The position numbers and the translations under genes are program-made. A DNA stretch of 64,000 bases. Source: Symsagittifera roscoffensis. Lineage: Eukaryota; Xenacoelomorpha; Acoela; Convolutidae. The stretch spans positions 50,896,233-50,960,232 of the forward strand of contig NC_087067.1 in NCBI RefSeq assembly GCF_963678635.1, given 5' to 3'. Below the pieces are notes generated by a model. It made no database searches. It had not been told where the DNA came from and saw nothing but the letters and a program-made list of their open reading frames with translations. How positions within the stretch are numbered: the stretch's first letter is position 1; each line of letters begins with the position of its first letter. Below, piece by piece: positions 22,105 to 32,269 of the stretch.

Positions 22105-22990
22105 CCTCAAGGCAGGACACCTAGGGTGGTTTTTAAGAAAATTAAGATGATTGTTTGATACGGTAGTTTATCAGAAAATTCGAAGTTTCTGAAAAACGGT
22201 CGAAGTTCAAAAACCTGACAGTCCAAGAGACGTAATTTTTTTCTGCTGTAAAAGCAAGTTGAGGCCTGTAAAGTAGAAGAGTTTCCCGAAATCGAGTTTC
22301 TCGATTGAAAATTTAACCTAAGAATTTGCACGGTAATTATCGAGAAGAGTAAAAAAAAATCCAAAAAAGGCCAAAGTTCCAAATTTATCATTTGTTTGAA
22401 GGCTATAACTTTTTTCTTTAGAAAATTGGCGTAATAAACTATAAAAATACGTTTCCAAAAACTTTTGTATCGATTGAACCTATGATTTCATGTTAGTGAT
22501 CGAGAAAAGTCAAAAAGTTTTCAGAAACTGTCAAAAAATCAATATTTTTCTCTTCCGAGGGTCAAACTTTTTTTTGTCAATAACAAATGACGCGTAGTCA
22601 CGTATACAAAAAACCTTTTAACAACCCTTTCGCTGGATTGAACCCAAAGACTCAGGTATGGGAAGGTATTGTTTGGTACATTTCGAAAGATTTCGAAAAA
22701 AAAGCTCAGAAAATTGACTTTTCCGAGGAGGATAATTTCTTGTAAGAAAAATTTCAAGTGGCCGCTAAAATCGTGGAGTTTTCCAACACAGTTATCTCAT
22801 TTGAACCCAAAACATTGGATTTGGGTGGTTAGTTCTCGAAAAAAAATCAACAGATTCAAAAACGGTCGAAAAAAAAAACAAAAACTTGACTATTCCGAGT
22901 GCCATAATTTTATGTCTAAAAAAGTTTGGGCCAGGCCCCTTATGAAAGAGAGCTTTTCAAATCCCTTCAGCTTAGAAAAAAAGAAGGTTC
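22105..22990 (+). repeat. Tandem array with a period of about 170 bp, block 1
   Basis: Degenerate units each contain ATTGAACCxAxxACxTxGG, a TCGAGAAxAGTCAAAA block, an AAACxGTCxAAAAA block, TTGACTTTTCCGAGG and an xATAATTT block. The TTCCGAG core recurs near 22553, 22719 and 22892, spacings of about 166-173 bp. Block 2 at 28600-29470 has the same order of motifs. No protein resemblance was seen. Confidence 0.6.
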
Positions 22991-23516
22991 GTGAAGTTAC
23001 ACTATGCTGATCACTCGTGCAAATTTAGTTTAAATAGACTTACCAGTTAGGTTGGAAAAAAAGAAGGTTCATACTAACAGACTACGCTCGAAGCTCGCCA
23101 GTGTACATAATCGATCCTTAAATCCGAAAAAAGGAAAACGGTCCTCGAGTAGCCCACGGCTTAAAGCTACCGCTCTTCGCGACAACTACTGCCTCTCAAT
23201 TTCATTTCGAGTCCTACCCTCTGCTGGCAAGCTCGCAACACGTGAAACTATGGTGGGTAATTCTGTTATATAAAATGGCTGCAATCTATCCATTAGTAGA
23301 TACGTTTTTTTATTAAACCTTCGCCGCAAAAAGCGTTCCATTTAATGCTTTTCGAAGAGTTAAAACAAAAGCTGGACAGCTGTCAATTTATTCTAATGAA
23401 AGAACGGATATAAGTTATTGTTAAAGCGTTTTCAAAACCAAAATTTCACCTTTCTTCGCTTACCTTTTTCCTCAGAAACGGGCTCAGATTTTTAAAGGGC
23501 TCAGAAACTGCCTCCG

Positions 23517-23655
23517 ATTGATAAAGGTCTCAGAAACGGACTTCAAATTCGAGGTGAAATGAATCTTCGGTTCGCGATATTCAAGTACTTTTCGCGAACC
23601 GAAGATTCAGTTCACCTCGACTTTGAAATCAGTTTCTGAGCCCTTTATCAAAACC
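23517..23655. repeat. Imperfect 62-bp inverted repeat (fold-back)
   Basis: The left arm 23517-23577 (ATAAAGGTCTCAGAAACGGA ... AATCTTCGGTTCGCGA) is reverse-complementary to 23592-23655 (TCGCGAACCGAAGATTCAG ... CTGAGCCCTTTATCAAAACC) with about 85% pairing by eye. The loop is about 14 bp. Further CAGAAACxG copies precede the left arm. It is a candidate MITE or structured RNA source. Confidence 0.65.
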
Positions 23656-23659
23656 TTTG

Positions 23660-24451
23660 AGTTTTAAACGATTGTTGGAATATGGTTGTTCCTCCTCAGT
23701 CAACGAGGTCGAGTTAATGTCTCGAAACTCCAACCTTGCGATTGAGAGGTAGAGGCTGAGACTGTAACTTTATCGAATCTGCTCATTTCATTATTTTACT
23801 ATGAAGCAACATAACCTTTGAAAAATAAACCATTCGCTTTAAAATCAGTGAGGCACAGAAAACGGTTCGATCCACTTTCGAAAACAGCTCGCCAGGAAAA
23901 GTGTAGCAATCGAAACTCTAATTTTATAAAATTACTAGCCACTGTGTTGTTTCGACTAATTATTTAAAACGCATTTTAAATTGTTCTATCAAATGCTCAA
24001 GCTGAGAAAGAATTGCAGATAAATTAAAATCTATTCAATTGCCTTTTTAATATGTACATAATTCTGCCAAAGTATCAAATCAAAACAGATATTACAAAGC
24101 TTGTTCATGATAGCAGTCAATCTATCTACATCGCTTCCATAAATCATCATCTCCATCCTCATAATTCCGATTATCAGTTCAAAGAAAGAGGTCGACCTCC
24201 ACCAGTGAAAGAGTTCGTGGAACTTGTTAACTATTCCCACCCCAATTCCAAAAGAAGGCGGGGGGTTCGTTATAAGGTACAAAATTCATGTATGCTAAAG
24301 CGTTTAGTTAGTTCTTTACATATCTGGCATATTTTTCTAGGTACAGTAGGGGGTGCAGAAAAAAGTCAACAAGCAGAGGTCGTCATACAAGGCTCAATTT
24401 ATGAATCCAAAAAGTCCTTTTGCTTCAGGGTTGGAGTTCCAATTAACCAGT
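23660..24451. other. Flank downstream of the caspase gene
   Basis: The stretch lies 3' of the caspase stop codon and probably includes its 3' UTR. A plus-strand frame 24052-24465 crosses the last caspase exon in antisense and has no recognised domain. No other gene was seen. Confidence 0.5.
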
Positions 24452-24625
24452 TCAATTGCCGGTAGGAAAGTAGAACTGTTTGGTGAGTTGGCTGCGTTGT
24501 GAGGGCACCATCTTGTAGTTGCCACTCGAACTGGAGAACTTCTCCTGCACCAGTCTGTTCACTTCAGTCATCATAGACACTAGGTCATACTTGAACGCAC
24601 ACTTCTGGAACACGTGCACTATCGC
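24452..24625 (-). CDS. CARD-caspase, exon 4 (end of small subunit)
   Basis: On the minus strand the acceptor TTGTGTGTTCTAG opens an exon reading AIVHVFQKCAFKYDLVSMMT and ending TKQFYFPTGN before TGA at 24452-24454. The ending matches the KxLYFxP carboxy terminus of caspase small subunits. It joins exon 3 in phase 0 after ...GSWFIQ, exactly where caspases continue with a helix. The four exons total 1296 bp, 431 codons plus stop. Confidence 0.88.
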   Translation of the reverse strand, partial: AIVHVFQKCAFKYDLVSMMTEVNRLVQEKFSSSSGNYKMVPSQRSQLTKQFYFPTGN

Positions 24626-25493
24626 CTAGAACACACAAGAGCCGGTTCAGAACTTTCAACTAAGAATGCATAATCTGCTGCAAATACAAGCTTATTAAGC
24701 TCCTACAAGCTCGAATGCTTTCTTTTTCAAAAAAAAAAACTTTTTTTATCAGGAAAATAGATCAATCAGGTAAATGTTGTACAGTGCCAATGACCGTGTA
24801 CTTTTGTACAGTGATAGTGTAGCTAAATAGAGTATAGTGACAGTGTACTTTCTTTTACAAATAAATATAAATGAGCAATAATTTATTCTTGACGTTTCTT
24901 TCATAAAACCCGGATCGAGAGTTTTTTATTCCGCTGGTAAATCTAAAAAAAAATCATCCACTCTCGAATATAAAGTCATTTATCACTTTGTTCACAATCA
25001 AGCAAAACATTTCACCACTTGTATAATTTTATAATTATAGTCAGTTGCTTCGACAAAGATTAATTGGTAGTAGTGATCGACATGTTTCAAAATAACAACA
25101 CATCAAAAACCTAAATTTCCCACATGTTGAGCTCTTGTAAAACTTGATCACTGGCTGATGATTCATAGCTTATAACCAAGTTAACACCACCACCTACAAA
25201 CAGGCTGCCGAAGACAATGTTAACGTGGATCTTATTTTCTATATTTTAATGTTTTGCAGCTTTCCATTTCTTATAAGACTATTGATCTACGGTGGAAAAG
25301 AAGAACATAAGAACTGTTCACCTGTTTACGGCGAGCCACTGTTCTGTCCCTAGTTAAGAATTACATGCATTTCTAATTTTAACCTAAACTATTTTTTTAG
25401 TCCCCGGTCCTGCCTTATTCGGGACCAAACCCTGCATTGTCTTGAGCTGCTTACAATCCCCAATGGTTCCCGATCGAAACTGTACGGACTTGC
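24626..25493 (-). other. Caspase intron 3, with a GC donor
   Basis: The 868-bp intron begins CAG|GCAAGT on the minus strand, a GC-AG intron with an otherwise ideal donor consensus, and ends TTCTAG. The protein on both sides (FIQ / AIVHVF) supports this exact junction. The interior is AT-rich without other features. Confidence 0.75.
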
Positions 25494-25678
25494 CTGAATG
25501 AACCAGGAGCCATTGGCACTGTTCCTCCAGCTGACGTATCCGGGCACAGTGGCATAGGCCACGAAGATGTCACTCTGGCTGGCGATCACATCTCCTCTCG
25601 TGATGGCGTCTGGCTCGTCATAGTTGTGCGACAGGAGATCTTGGTACAGTTGCTCCTCGTCCTCCTCACTCAAGTTAT
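25494..25678 (-). CDS. CARD-caspase, exon 3 (linker and start of small subunit)
   Basis: The exon follows the acceptor AATGTTAG and completes a split aspartate codon. It reads [20 protein letters not shown], an acidic interdomain linker with aspartates suitable for processing. Then come [18 protein letters not shown] and GSWFIQ, the family signature of the small (p10) subunit that forms the S1-S4 substrate pockets. Length 185 bp. Confidence 0.9.
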
Positions 25679-26185
25679 CTAACATTCAGTTAAATAACAA
25701 TGTAACACAGAGAAACATTCATCTCAATGACAAGTTCAGAACATCTTAAGCTTAATGATAACACACAGGCGAAATGGAGCTTCGCAACACAAAGATAGCA
25801 TTGTAAATTTGAAGACAGACAATGAGACGCAGGCAGCTAAAGGTCGAAGAACTTTTTTCAAATTCGATAAAAAATACTTCATAAATTTGTCGCGAATGAT
25901 CTTCATTTTGAGGGAAAAAATGACAAAAAGCAATCACCACCGTTAAATAAAGCGATGCATAGAAAAAGTTGGGCTATAAATTTTACGCCCCATTCTTTGA
26001 GACGCAATATATTTTTGAATTTTAAACTTTTAAGACTTAGAGACTTTTTCCTAAAAAAAACAAATCAGCAAGACCTATATAAGAGTCTTTACTACGTTCA
26101 TTACTCTTAAAAAACAAGCAGACAAACGATAGTCTGAATATTAAAATTTTCCAAATTAAATACTTCAACACATGAAAAAAAGTCC

Positions 26186-26256
26186 GGTCGGGACTCGAAC
26201 CCAGACTTATGTTCCAGACACGCGCTTTATCTCTGGACTAAATTGGAAGGGACCTG
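26186..26256 (-). repeat. tRNA-derived SINE head
   Basis: On the minus strand TTTAGTCCAGAGATAAAGCG is followed by a near-perfect B box in GGGTTCGAGTCCCGACC. It has tRNA-like spacing inside a caspase intron. A second weaker head, GGGTTTGAATCAGTACCGG, lies at 26325-26345. Confidence 0.55.
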
Positions 26257-26352
26257 AAATGTGTCCAGGTTCCATAAAATAGCAAATTATACATACACAA
26301 ATACATGAGGGGAAATACAACAGGTCCGGTACTGATTCAAACCCGAGCGGCC

Positions 26353-26412
26353 TGTAAAAAGAGTTGTTATCGGGAAAAAACTAGTTCCCAATTACAAGCC
26401 ATTTGCTCTCGC
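26353..26412 (+). repeat. Dispersed TTTACGGGAAAA-type repeat, copy 4
   Basis: TGTAAAAAGAGTTGTTATCG, GGAAAAAACTAGTTCCCAAT and TACAAGCCATTTGCTCTCG match the block at 2896-2960 in order and spacing. Confidence 0.4.
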
Positions 26413-26677
26413 GAGTAAAATAACAGAACTAATAAAACGAAAACTGAATTTTTGATGAAAGTAGTAAAATTCTGAAGTAAGCAGTTATCCTAAACTGGCA
26501 ATGATTCTGCTGGCAGATATCAGTTCTATACAAACTATCATATCCAAACAGCCTGTGTAAAAATCCGAGTTCAATTATTATGTCAGATAATCGATATTTA
26601 AAATTATACAACACATCATGATCTAGTTATGAACTCATGTATTTAGAACTGATGTGCGGCGAAATTAATTAACTAAC

Positions 26678-27332
26678 CGGGCACTTCTAAGGCTCCACGT
26701 GGAGCATCTCCGGCCGAGTCAGTGGCATCGCCACCGTACAAATCGGCCCCCTTGTCCATTCTTTCTCCCCTACACGCCTGCAGGAAAAACAACTTGGGCT
26801 TTCCGTTCAGATTCGGACACTCATCCCCGTGGAACAATTTCAGCATCCATTCAACTCCTAACAGGTTGGTAGAATTGGAGTCAGTCGCGTATAGATATCC
26901 GTCTTTGCCGTGACTCATAATCACCACAACACAACTACTGTACTTCTGGTGGTCTTGTTGAAGAGCAAACCGCTCCAGGACATCTTTCATTTGACCCAGT
27001 CTCAGATTTCGAGTATGTTCTTCCTCGAAAATTTCAAAATTGAAAGCTCGAAGCAAGAGCCTCATGTTATGATGATCAACATCTGAGCCCTTTCGTTTCA
27101 TCATGTGTGCGAAGTCAACATTATTTATAATTAAGGCCAGTCCCGTTTTCTTAGTCGGGTCTACTGGGTAGCGTCCCAGCTCCTGACTTGAAGTTGATAC
27201 TTTTGGTTTCGGTATGCCAGACGGAAGGGCGTCAACAGAATCGCTGATTTCTATCTTCTCGATCCGCTTCAGTAAGTCGTCTGATAAACCCGAACTTTGT
27301 GGACTACTCCTGTCTGTTGACTGTGCTTGTGT
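26678..27332 (-). CDS. CARD-caspase, exon 2 (large subunit with catalytic His-Cys dyad)
   Basis: The exon opens after ATATTTCAG with TQAQSTDRSSPQ and continues into the caspase fold: RYPVDPTKKTGLALIINNVD and HHNMRLLLRAFNF. Next come VVIMSHGKDGYLYA (catalytic histidine, about residue 235 of 431) and PKLFFLQACRGERMDKG (catalytic cysteine, about 281). The QACRG pentapeptide is that of caspases 2, 3, 6 and 7; together with an amino-terminal CARD, a caspase-2-like initiator is the closest type. Both catalytic residues are intact, and there are no stops or frameshifts. It probably acts in apoptosis or stress signalling. Confidence 0.92.
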
Positions 27333-28599
27333 CTGAAATATCGAAAGCACTCTTTATTTTTTCAATGAGGAGAACACTTATTTTTATATAAAATTAAGAT
27401 GAGTAAACTAGTTTATTTTCAAGATATAAATTTTATTTATATCTCTGAGCCTTTCAATAATGGTAATATGAGTAAAAAACTATGTATTTATGATACCAGC
27501 GCGTAATTAAGAGAGGCAGAACGACCCTTCTTATCTCAGATTTCGATATTTTCGCTGCTCGAAGGACCCCACCTTTGGAATTATTTTACATCCAGTTTTG
27601 CTTGAATGATGTTAGTTTATTATTTAGTTAGTACGATGGGACTGAATTGGAGAACGAGCCATAGAAATCAGTTAAAAATAGCTAAAGTATTGCACACATC
27701 GCAGAAGAATTAGACTACAAATTCAATCTGGAAATTCAGTCTGAAATTACCAGCCTGCAAATAATAATCTGACAGCAGGCTAATATTCAGACCAGTTCAG
27801 TTTTTCTCGACACTGAAGACAACTTTTCTGGATATTTTAGAACTCCGAATCACCACTAACAGAGCTTCAATATCAAAACACACTTGGTCCCGAACGAGCT
27901 TTTATTGAGGTAGTCAAAATCGGGAAGAATAAAAAACACCTCTCAGTTACTTCGTAACCCTTCAGGGGTTGGTCCAAACAAAAAATCCACCAAGCAAAAA
28001 AAAAATCTGAGAAAAGAAAACGGCTTACAGCATGAACAAGCGTTATCAATTCGTAGTTGATTTTTCTTCAAGTTTTGGAAAACAGTTTTCATGTGATGTT
28101 TTCCACAAAAAAATCACAGGAACACTTTAGAAGTATCTAAGTCCCCCTCAAAATCTCAAAGTATTTAGAAAAAAATTGCTCATTAAACAATTCAAATTGA
28201 GGCCACTAAGCCGATATAATGAAAAGACAATTTTCACATCCAATCAAGAGAAACAACAAAAGAAAAAAACGATATACTGAAATCAAAATAATATACACAC
28301 TTAAAGCTAGAAAAACGCTTTTTTCACTTTTCTGCTGAGCTAAAAATCTAAACTTACTTGAAACTAAATCCTAGCGACATGTTATTGTTATTGTTTTTAG
28401 TAACTGCAAAAGGAGGGGTCATCCTACTCGTGTTTCATTGTCGTCTCGTCCGTCAAACAGTAACTGTCGCTTTGCCAGTGTTCGCTGAGAGCGGGAGGGT
28501 CCGCTTCTGACATTAACCAGCAAAACCCATTCTACAAGCAGTGTTTGGTACGGAAAACTGAGCAATACTACCGAGCTGGTTTTTTTAATAAGTGCGGAG

Positions 28600-29475
28600 A
28601 ACCCGTTATGTTATCAATGAGCCATTTTGCATCCGCAACCTGAGAATTGGCACGGTAATTTTCGAGTAGAGAAAAAAAGTTCAAAAAGTGATCACAGTTT
28701 CAAAACACTCCGTGTTTAAACACCATCACGTTTTTCTAAAAGAAAACAAGGTAGCAACTTATAAAAACAGGCATCCAACAAACAGTTTTGCTGATTAAAC
28801 CTATGATATCAAATTAAACCTATGATATCGAGAAAAGTCCAAATAACGGTCAAATCAGAAAGTTGACATTTCCGAGAATCATAACTTTTTCATTTTACAA
28901 AAATGGACGTAGCCGCTCATGCAGAAGCGAATCACCCAATTTGTTATTTCGATTGAACCCGAAAACCCAGGTTTGCATAGAAGTTCTCGATAAAAGTCAA
29001 AACGTTACAAAAAACGGGCAGCAAGTCAAAATTTTGACTTTTCCGAGGGGCTTTGTTTTTGATATAAAAAAAATGAGTGTAGTCGTGAATGCAAAGGCAC
29101 AAACGACAAACTTTTCGTTGGATTGAACCTAAAACCTCAGATTAACAAATCGACTTTTCCGAGGATGATAACTTTTGATGTATTAAATTGTGGTTGGAAG
29201 CCATGCAAAGAGCTTCCCAATACACGTTATCTCCATTGAGGTTTTGGAGGTTAGTTTCCGAGAAATTTTAGAGATTCAAAAAACGGTCAAAAAATGAAAA
29301 AAAAATTGACTATTCCGAGGGCCATAATTATATGTGAAAAAAAGTTTGGACGTAGCTGCTTATGGAGGAGAGCTTTTAAAATGCGTTTTTTTCATTGAAA
29401 CCAAAATCTCAGATTTCGTACTGATAGAAACACGAAAAAAATCACAAAAGTCAAATATTCCCTTCACACAGACTT
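28600..29475 (+). repeat. Tandem array with a period of about 170 bp, block 2
   Basis: It has the same unit as block 1 at 22105-22990. Cores TTCCGAGAATCATAAC, TTTTCCGAGGGGCTTTG, TTTTCCGAGGATGATAAC and TATTCCGAGGGCCATAA recur near 28869, 29040, 29157 and 29313. Between them are ATTGAACCxAAAACCxxAG and a TCGATAAAAGTCAAAA block. Units are diverged, and one is short. Confidence 0.6.
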
Positions 29476-29659
29476 TTTCGAAGGCTGTAGACAAAGGGGT
29501 AAAGCAAAACGAGACCAGAAGAGTATGCAGGCACACAAGAATTTAGGCGGTCTTTCTATGGCTACACCTTTTTTGAAACGGTAGAAGGGTTTTTAAGGAA
29601 AACATTTTTTTTTTGCAAACAGTGATGAAGTTTCCAAAGAACTTTGTCTCAGAGCCCGA

Positions 29660-30095
29660 AGCACGGGAGCCCGTATTTATGGCATAGCCAAGGTGCATTA
29701 AGCAAATGTACCCATCCGTCCAATCCTTTCTCTTCCCGGTAGCTGCTATTCGAATCTTACTGACTGGTTAGCCACCTGGTTAGATCTCTATGGGACACCG
29801 ATTGAAAGCTCGTCAAGTGGAATCAGCGACGCGCTTTCTTCCGTAACACTAGACCCAGGAGACGTTCTTATTTGCCTAGATCTTGCCAGCCTTTATACAA
29901 ACGTGCCTGTCGGAGAGTCCATTGTTTTGGCAGGCGATATTGTTCACACCAGTGAAGATCCACTACCTCACCTGTCGAGCATGAAGACTATATTACGTTG
30001 CTGGAATTGAATCTACGTAATAATTTTTTCCAGTGTGCGGAGCATTAGTACGTTCAACGTGAAGGACTGGTGAGGTTGTACCTCGCCGACTGCTC
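29660..30095 (+). pseudogene. Penelope-like element RT fragment
   Basis: The plus strand reads RIYGIAKVH, a stop, then ANVPIRPILSLPGSCYSNL, TDWLATWLDLYGTPIE and GDVLICLDLASLYTNVPVGE. The SLYTNVP motif and the YGxxKxH...PxRPIxS order are characteristic of Penelope-like reverse transcriptases. In another frame LELNLRNNFFQC and YVQREGL follow, matching the region after the fingers. Stops and a frameshift show it is dead. It lies in caspase intron 1. Confidence 0.75.
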
Positions 30096-30518
30096 ATACT
30101 ATTGACAGTTCATCGCAACTAGCTCAAGTTTTCGCATGAGAGATGTATGATAATTTCATAAGTGTTCAAAGATCAAAGATCTCAAATCGACTACCTTTTT
30201 GAGAGAGTCAATAAGCTGCATCGAATTTTACTTTAGAAAGGGAGAACAATTGCAATATCCCTTTTAAGGACATGATGATGATGATACAGAAAGAAACCAA
30301 TTTCAGCACAATTTGGTACAGGAAATCAACAGATACCGGCCTTTCACTGTCGTTTCATCCGTGTACGCCTACTCATTGTTTCCGCTCCTGTACTTAGAAT
30401 TAAATACACATCAAATGAATTCAATTAACGAATTCACACACATAATTCGTTAATGCGGAATTCATTAAGACCTACAGACAACAAGTGAATGTGCAATACA
30501 TGCAGACAATATTGACAG

Positions 30519-30712
30519 TGCCTAACCACAGAGGCGAAGCTGCGTTACGCAGACACTTGCCAGAACACGACCAAAAAGCAACTCTATCAAGTGAAATAAG
30601 GAAAGTAGAAATAAGCATCGAATTAGCTAACTCTTGGCAACGCGTAGGATTCGAATCTGTGACACTGCAACTTTGAATCTTACGCACTAGAGACTCAGCT
30701 ACGGATGCTTAA
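30519..30712 (-). repeat. tRNA-derived SINE, complete
   Basis: On the minus strand the head contains GTAGCTGAGTCTCTAGTGCG (A box region) and a GATTCGAATCC B box. A middle A/T-rich part and a tail follow; the tail's plus strand reads GAGGCGAAGCTGCGTTACGC and ACTTGCCAGAACACGACC. It matches 19335-19520 across about 190 bp. Confidence 0.68.
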
Positions 30713-30780
30713 AAACGCCAAAAACTAGCCCTTAATACGCCAAAAACTAGCCTTAATACGCCAAAAACTAGCCAAAGACA
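30713..30780 (+). repeat. Short tandem repeat, three copies of about 22-24 bp
   Basis: ACGCCAAAAACTAGCC recurs three times, separated by CTTAAT or TTAAT, directly at the head end of the SINE. It may come from a duplicated SINE flank. Confidence 0.7.
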
Positions 30781-31379
30781 CATATTTGCATGTAATAAAT
30801 TGGTAAGCATAAAGCCAAATTATACATAAATTATGCATTTCCGAAAAAATTGCGACACATTGAGTTGGAAAATTTCTGAAATTGAGCGTTTTATCATTGT
30901 ACTGCTGTTTAAAACAATTAATTTTTTCGGTTCATTTGAAAAATAAAAATCCATCAACTTTTAGCCAAATTGTTGTTATAAACTTTTCAAATAGATGTGA
31001 TATGTTTGCTGTTTGTCGAGCGCCCTTTGAGGGATTTTAGAGAGAGGTCTGTCAAGTATGTCTCTGGTCTGGTGGAAGGAGTTCCTGGCCTGAGGACTCT
31101 GGTGGTGCGCCGCTAGACCTTCTGAGCTCGGGTGAGATTGTTCCTTAACAGCGAGTTCTATAGAATTTATATATTTTTTGTAAATTAAATTTGTAATAAT
31201 ATTTTCTTCATCCATAAAATTCCCATCCTGTTATTATGGGTTAGTCCAGTCCCCATGTGTCCAGTCAATTTCATTTTTAACCATACGACACGCCGTCAAG
31301 ATGAGGAAAAACAACAAGAAATGTACAAGCACAATATTTAAAACCTTGAGGACTTTTAAATTGAATTAGATGTGATTGT

Positions 31380-31930
31380 TGTTGTTCCGACTTTCGATAC
31401 GAAAGTAACGGAATATTTGTGCTCGGGGTGGGTTTTTTTTCCTCAGACAAATTTCGACTTTTTAACTAGCCATTTTTCATTCGAAATCCATTTTTTGACG
31501 GAATCCATTTTTTATATCATTCAAAAGATATTGTTGTCCTGAACTTAAATTTGAAAAGATATTCCACCTGTGATCGGTTTTCGTAAACTTATGAGGGTTT
31601 AAAGATTGCCATTTTGGCCAATTTGGGACAAATAACGAGCGTTACATTTCGCGCTATTAACGTGTAAGCGGAGATTTATTCCGTCTTATAAATCGTTCCA
31701 AAATGGTTGAACGAAGCTTATTTGCCATAATTGATTTGTTAAAAGGAACGAAATCTATCTTTTTGTACTTTATATAGCGTTTGGGGGGATGATTTTCATT
31801 AAAAAATTTCAAAATTTAAGTAAAAAAAGTTTTCATTTTATCTTGTTGCATATAATTTTTTTTATGTTATTACTGCTGCTCCATAAACCTTAAAAGACAG
31901 TCGGAACATTCAGGGCTTCGCCCTGATACG
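31380..31930. other. Possible non-autonomous element, weak
   Basis: GTTCCGACT (31387-31395) and its complement AGTCGGAAC (31899-31907) bracket about 520 bp without coding content. A small hairpin, CAGGGCTTCGCCCTG, lies just outside at the right. The terminal match is short, so this is only a candidate DNA-element boundary. Confidence 0.25.
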
Positions 31931-32269
31931 AGCAGTCTTGTTCTAATTGGTATCATATCAATTGCGTAAATCTAACTCTAAGCGACTGTAAGAAGATCCA
32001 ATGATTTCGATGTCATATGTGTGTTAATGTAAATCTGTCAATAATGCTTCAATTGGTTATGAGTTAGTGCGAGATAATTATGCAAATAGAGCCATTTCTA
32101 ATGTCAGAGTGCTTATGAGAGTAACTATGGACTCGAGCGTTCCCTTGGCAGCTAATCTTTGGGATAAAATGTATGTTATCTTCTACATTGTAGAAAACGT
32201 TTCTCATTGCTTGGTTTTTCCGACGTCTTTCTCGAGCAACCCAAAAAAATGGTCGTAAGCAAACGACAG

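Larger units (their letters stand above)
25679..26677 (-). other. Caspase intron 2
   Basis: This intron runs from donor G|GTTAGT (26677) to acceptor TTAG (25679). It contains a SINE-body match at 25760-25800 (CACAGGCGAAATGGAGCTTC), the tRNA-like head at 26186-26256, and a copy of the dispersed TTTACGGGAAAA-type repeat at 26353-26412. Confidence 0.7.

Noticed and set aside
24052-24465. Plus-strand frame of 137 codons near the caspase end
   Set aside because: It runs antisense through the last caspase exon and shows no domain; composition looks random.
30976-31215. Minus-strand 79-codon frame starting MDEENIITN as a possible first caspase exon
   Set aside because: No donor gives the phase needed for exon 2, and the CARD exon at 36354-36635 joins in phase and matches a known domain.
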